A stretch of DNA of 21,223 nt from Pseudomonadota bacterium (lineage in GTDB: Bacteria > Myxococcota > Myxococcia > Myxococcales > Anaeromyxobacteraceae), in the NCBI GenBank assembly GCA_023428085.1, contig JAEYZK010000162.1:1-21223 (forward strand). The letters are read 5' to 3'. Every line of letters starts with the position of its first letter. Positions within the stretch are counted from its first letter, which is position 1. Position numbers and translations under genes: made by a program. Shown here piece by piece: positions 20,777 through 21,223 of the stretch. The notes below the pieces were generated by a model. It saw only the letters and a list, made by a program, of their open reading frames with translations, was not told where the DNA came from and did no database searches.

Positions 20777-21223
20777 TCACTCCGGCCGCACCCACCGCTC
20801 CACCGCGGCGTGTCCGAACCGGAGCTCCGCCGCCCGCTGGAAGCCGTCCAGGACGACCGCACGGCCGTCGGTCACCGGGATCGGCTCGCGCACGAAGAGG
20901 ACCTCGCGCACCTCGGGGCCGAACGCCACGCGCCCCTCCGCGTCCTGGCACGCCATGCGGGCGCGGACCCCGGGCGAGAAGTACGGGACGATCTGCGGAG
21001 CGCGGGCGCACGGGTACCCCTCCTTGAACGGAGGGTGAAGCTGGAAGATCTCCCGGAAGTCGGTGGCGACCGCGCTCGCCGGACCGATCTCGCGCTCGAC
21101 CCAGCGCGCCGCCTCGCGCAGCCCGTCGGCCCAGGTCGGGCCGAGCGGCGCCGTGCGCAGCTGGAGCGCCGACCACCCACCGGCGAGGAGCGCGCCGGCG
21201 AGGGCGAGCGCGGCCCGGGCGCC
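20777..21223 (-). CDS. Membrane protein C-terminus, possible GT39-type glycosyltransferase (5' end outside window)
   Basis: The minus strand is open from the right edge to a TGA at 20777-20779, giving the last 148 residues of a larger protein. They begin with a hydrophobic helix (ARAALALAGALLAGGW) followed by a soluble domain containing LREAARWVEREIGPASAVATD and IVPYFSPGVRARMACQ, and end AVERWVRPE. A last membrane helix followed by a soluble region starting with a Trp helix and a 'can-vary' AVATD strand is typical of dolichyl-phosphate-mannose/ArnT-type (GT39) transferases in bacteria, which glycosylate lipids or proteins. This is recognition of style only. No start codon is visible because the gene continues beyond the window. 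Confidence 0.6.
   Translation of the reverse strand, partial: GARAALALAGALLAGGWSALQLRTAPLGPTWADGLREAARWVEREIGPASAVATDFREIFQLHPPFKEGYPCARAPQIVPYFSPGVRARMACQDAEGRVAFGPEVREVLFVREPIPVTDGRAVVLDGFQRAAELRFGHAAVERWVRPE

Noticed and set aside
1..21223. Mobile element, prophage, toxin-antitoxin or defence locus
   Set aside because: No integrase, transposase, recombinase, phage structural or defence-type gene was recognised, and codon usage looks uniform by eye across the window.

Overview
The window is very GC-rich (well above 70% G+C by eye). Genes are densely packed on both strands, with strong G/C bias at third codon positions. The gene set (OmpR-type two-component system, cytochrome P450, GH5 lipoprotein, VWA protein, two different HEAT-repeat alkylation-repair proteins, PAQR/hemolysin III protein) and the proteins' character fit a Myxococcota/Deltaproteobacteria chromosome, most likely Anaeromyxobacter or a close relative. 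That assignment is from recognition, not from a search. It looks like ordinary chromosome: there is no transposase, phage gene, CRISPR array, rRNA or tRNA that I can see. No stretch over about 300 bases lacks a gene; the largest gap is 242 bases (13150-13391).

Layout. 1-2015 (+): the tail of an Ala/Pro-rich protein, a 14-copy heptamer repeat, a sirtuin deacylase and a ferritin-like protein. 2028-5618: an aldo/keto reductase (-) divergent from a periplasmic cyclophilin and a methyltransferase (+), then RNase HI and a DoxX protein (-). 5717-8745: a DUF2461 protein (+), a nucleotidyltransferase and an AlkD-like glycosylase (-), then a histidine phosphatase (+). 8777-13149 (-): transcribed in the order VWA protein, response regulator, histidine kinase, thioesterase; this block carries most of a dispersed palindrome family. 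13392-14624 (+): a GH5 glycosidase lipoprotein. 14684-17822 (-): a PAQR protein, a diiron acyl-ACP-desaturase-like protein and a cytochrome P450. 17991-18725 (+): a short-chain dehydrogenase. 18750-21223 (-): the end of a probable GT39-type membrane protein, an AlkC-like alkylation-repair protein and a ferredoxin-like Fe-S protein.

The genes do not form one pathway. The functional links I can support are the overlapping response regulator/kinase pair, the two consecutive oxygenase-type genes (diiron protein then P450), and the AlkC-like/Fe-S gene pair 37 bases apart. The most notable non-coding signals are: (1) a 98-bp array of 14 heptamers between two genes; (2) a family of palindromes with a conserved loop and varying, compensated stems at three places, two of which bracket the VWA gene; (3) six genes whose start codon lies 6-9 bases after a -10-like hexamer with no Shine-Dalgarno, while the other genes mostly have one, suggesting a leaderless gene class; (4) overlapping divergent -10 elements in a 25-bp gap; and (5) a hairpin that would mask the P450 ribosome binding site.
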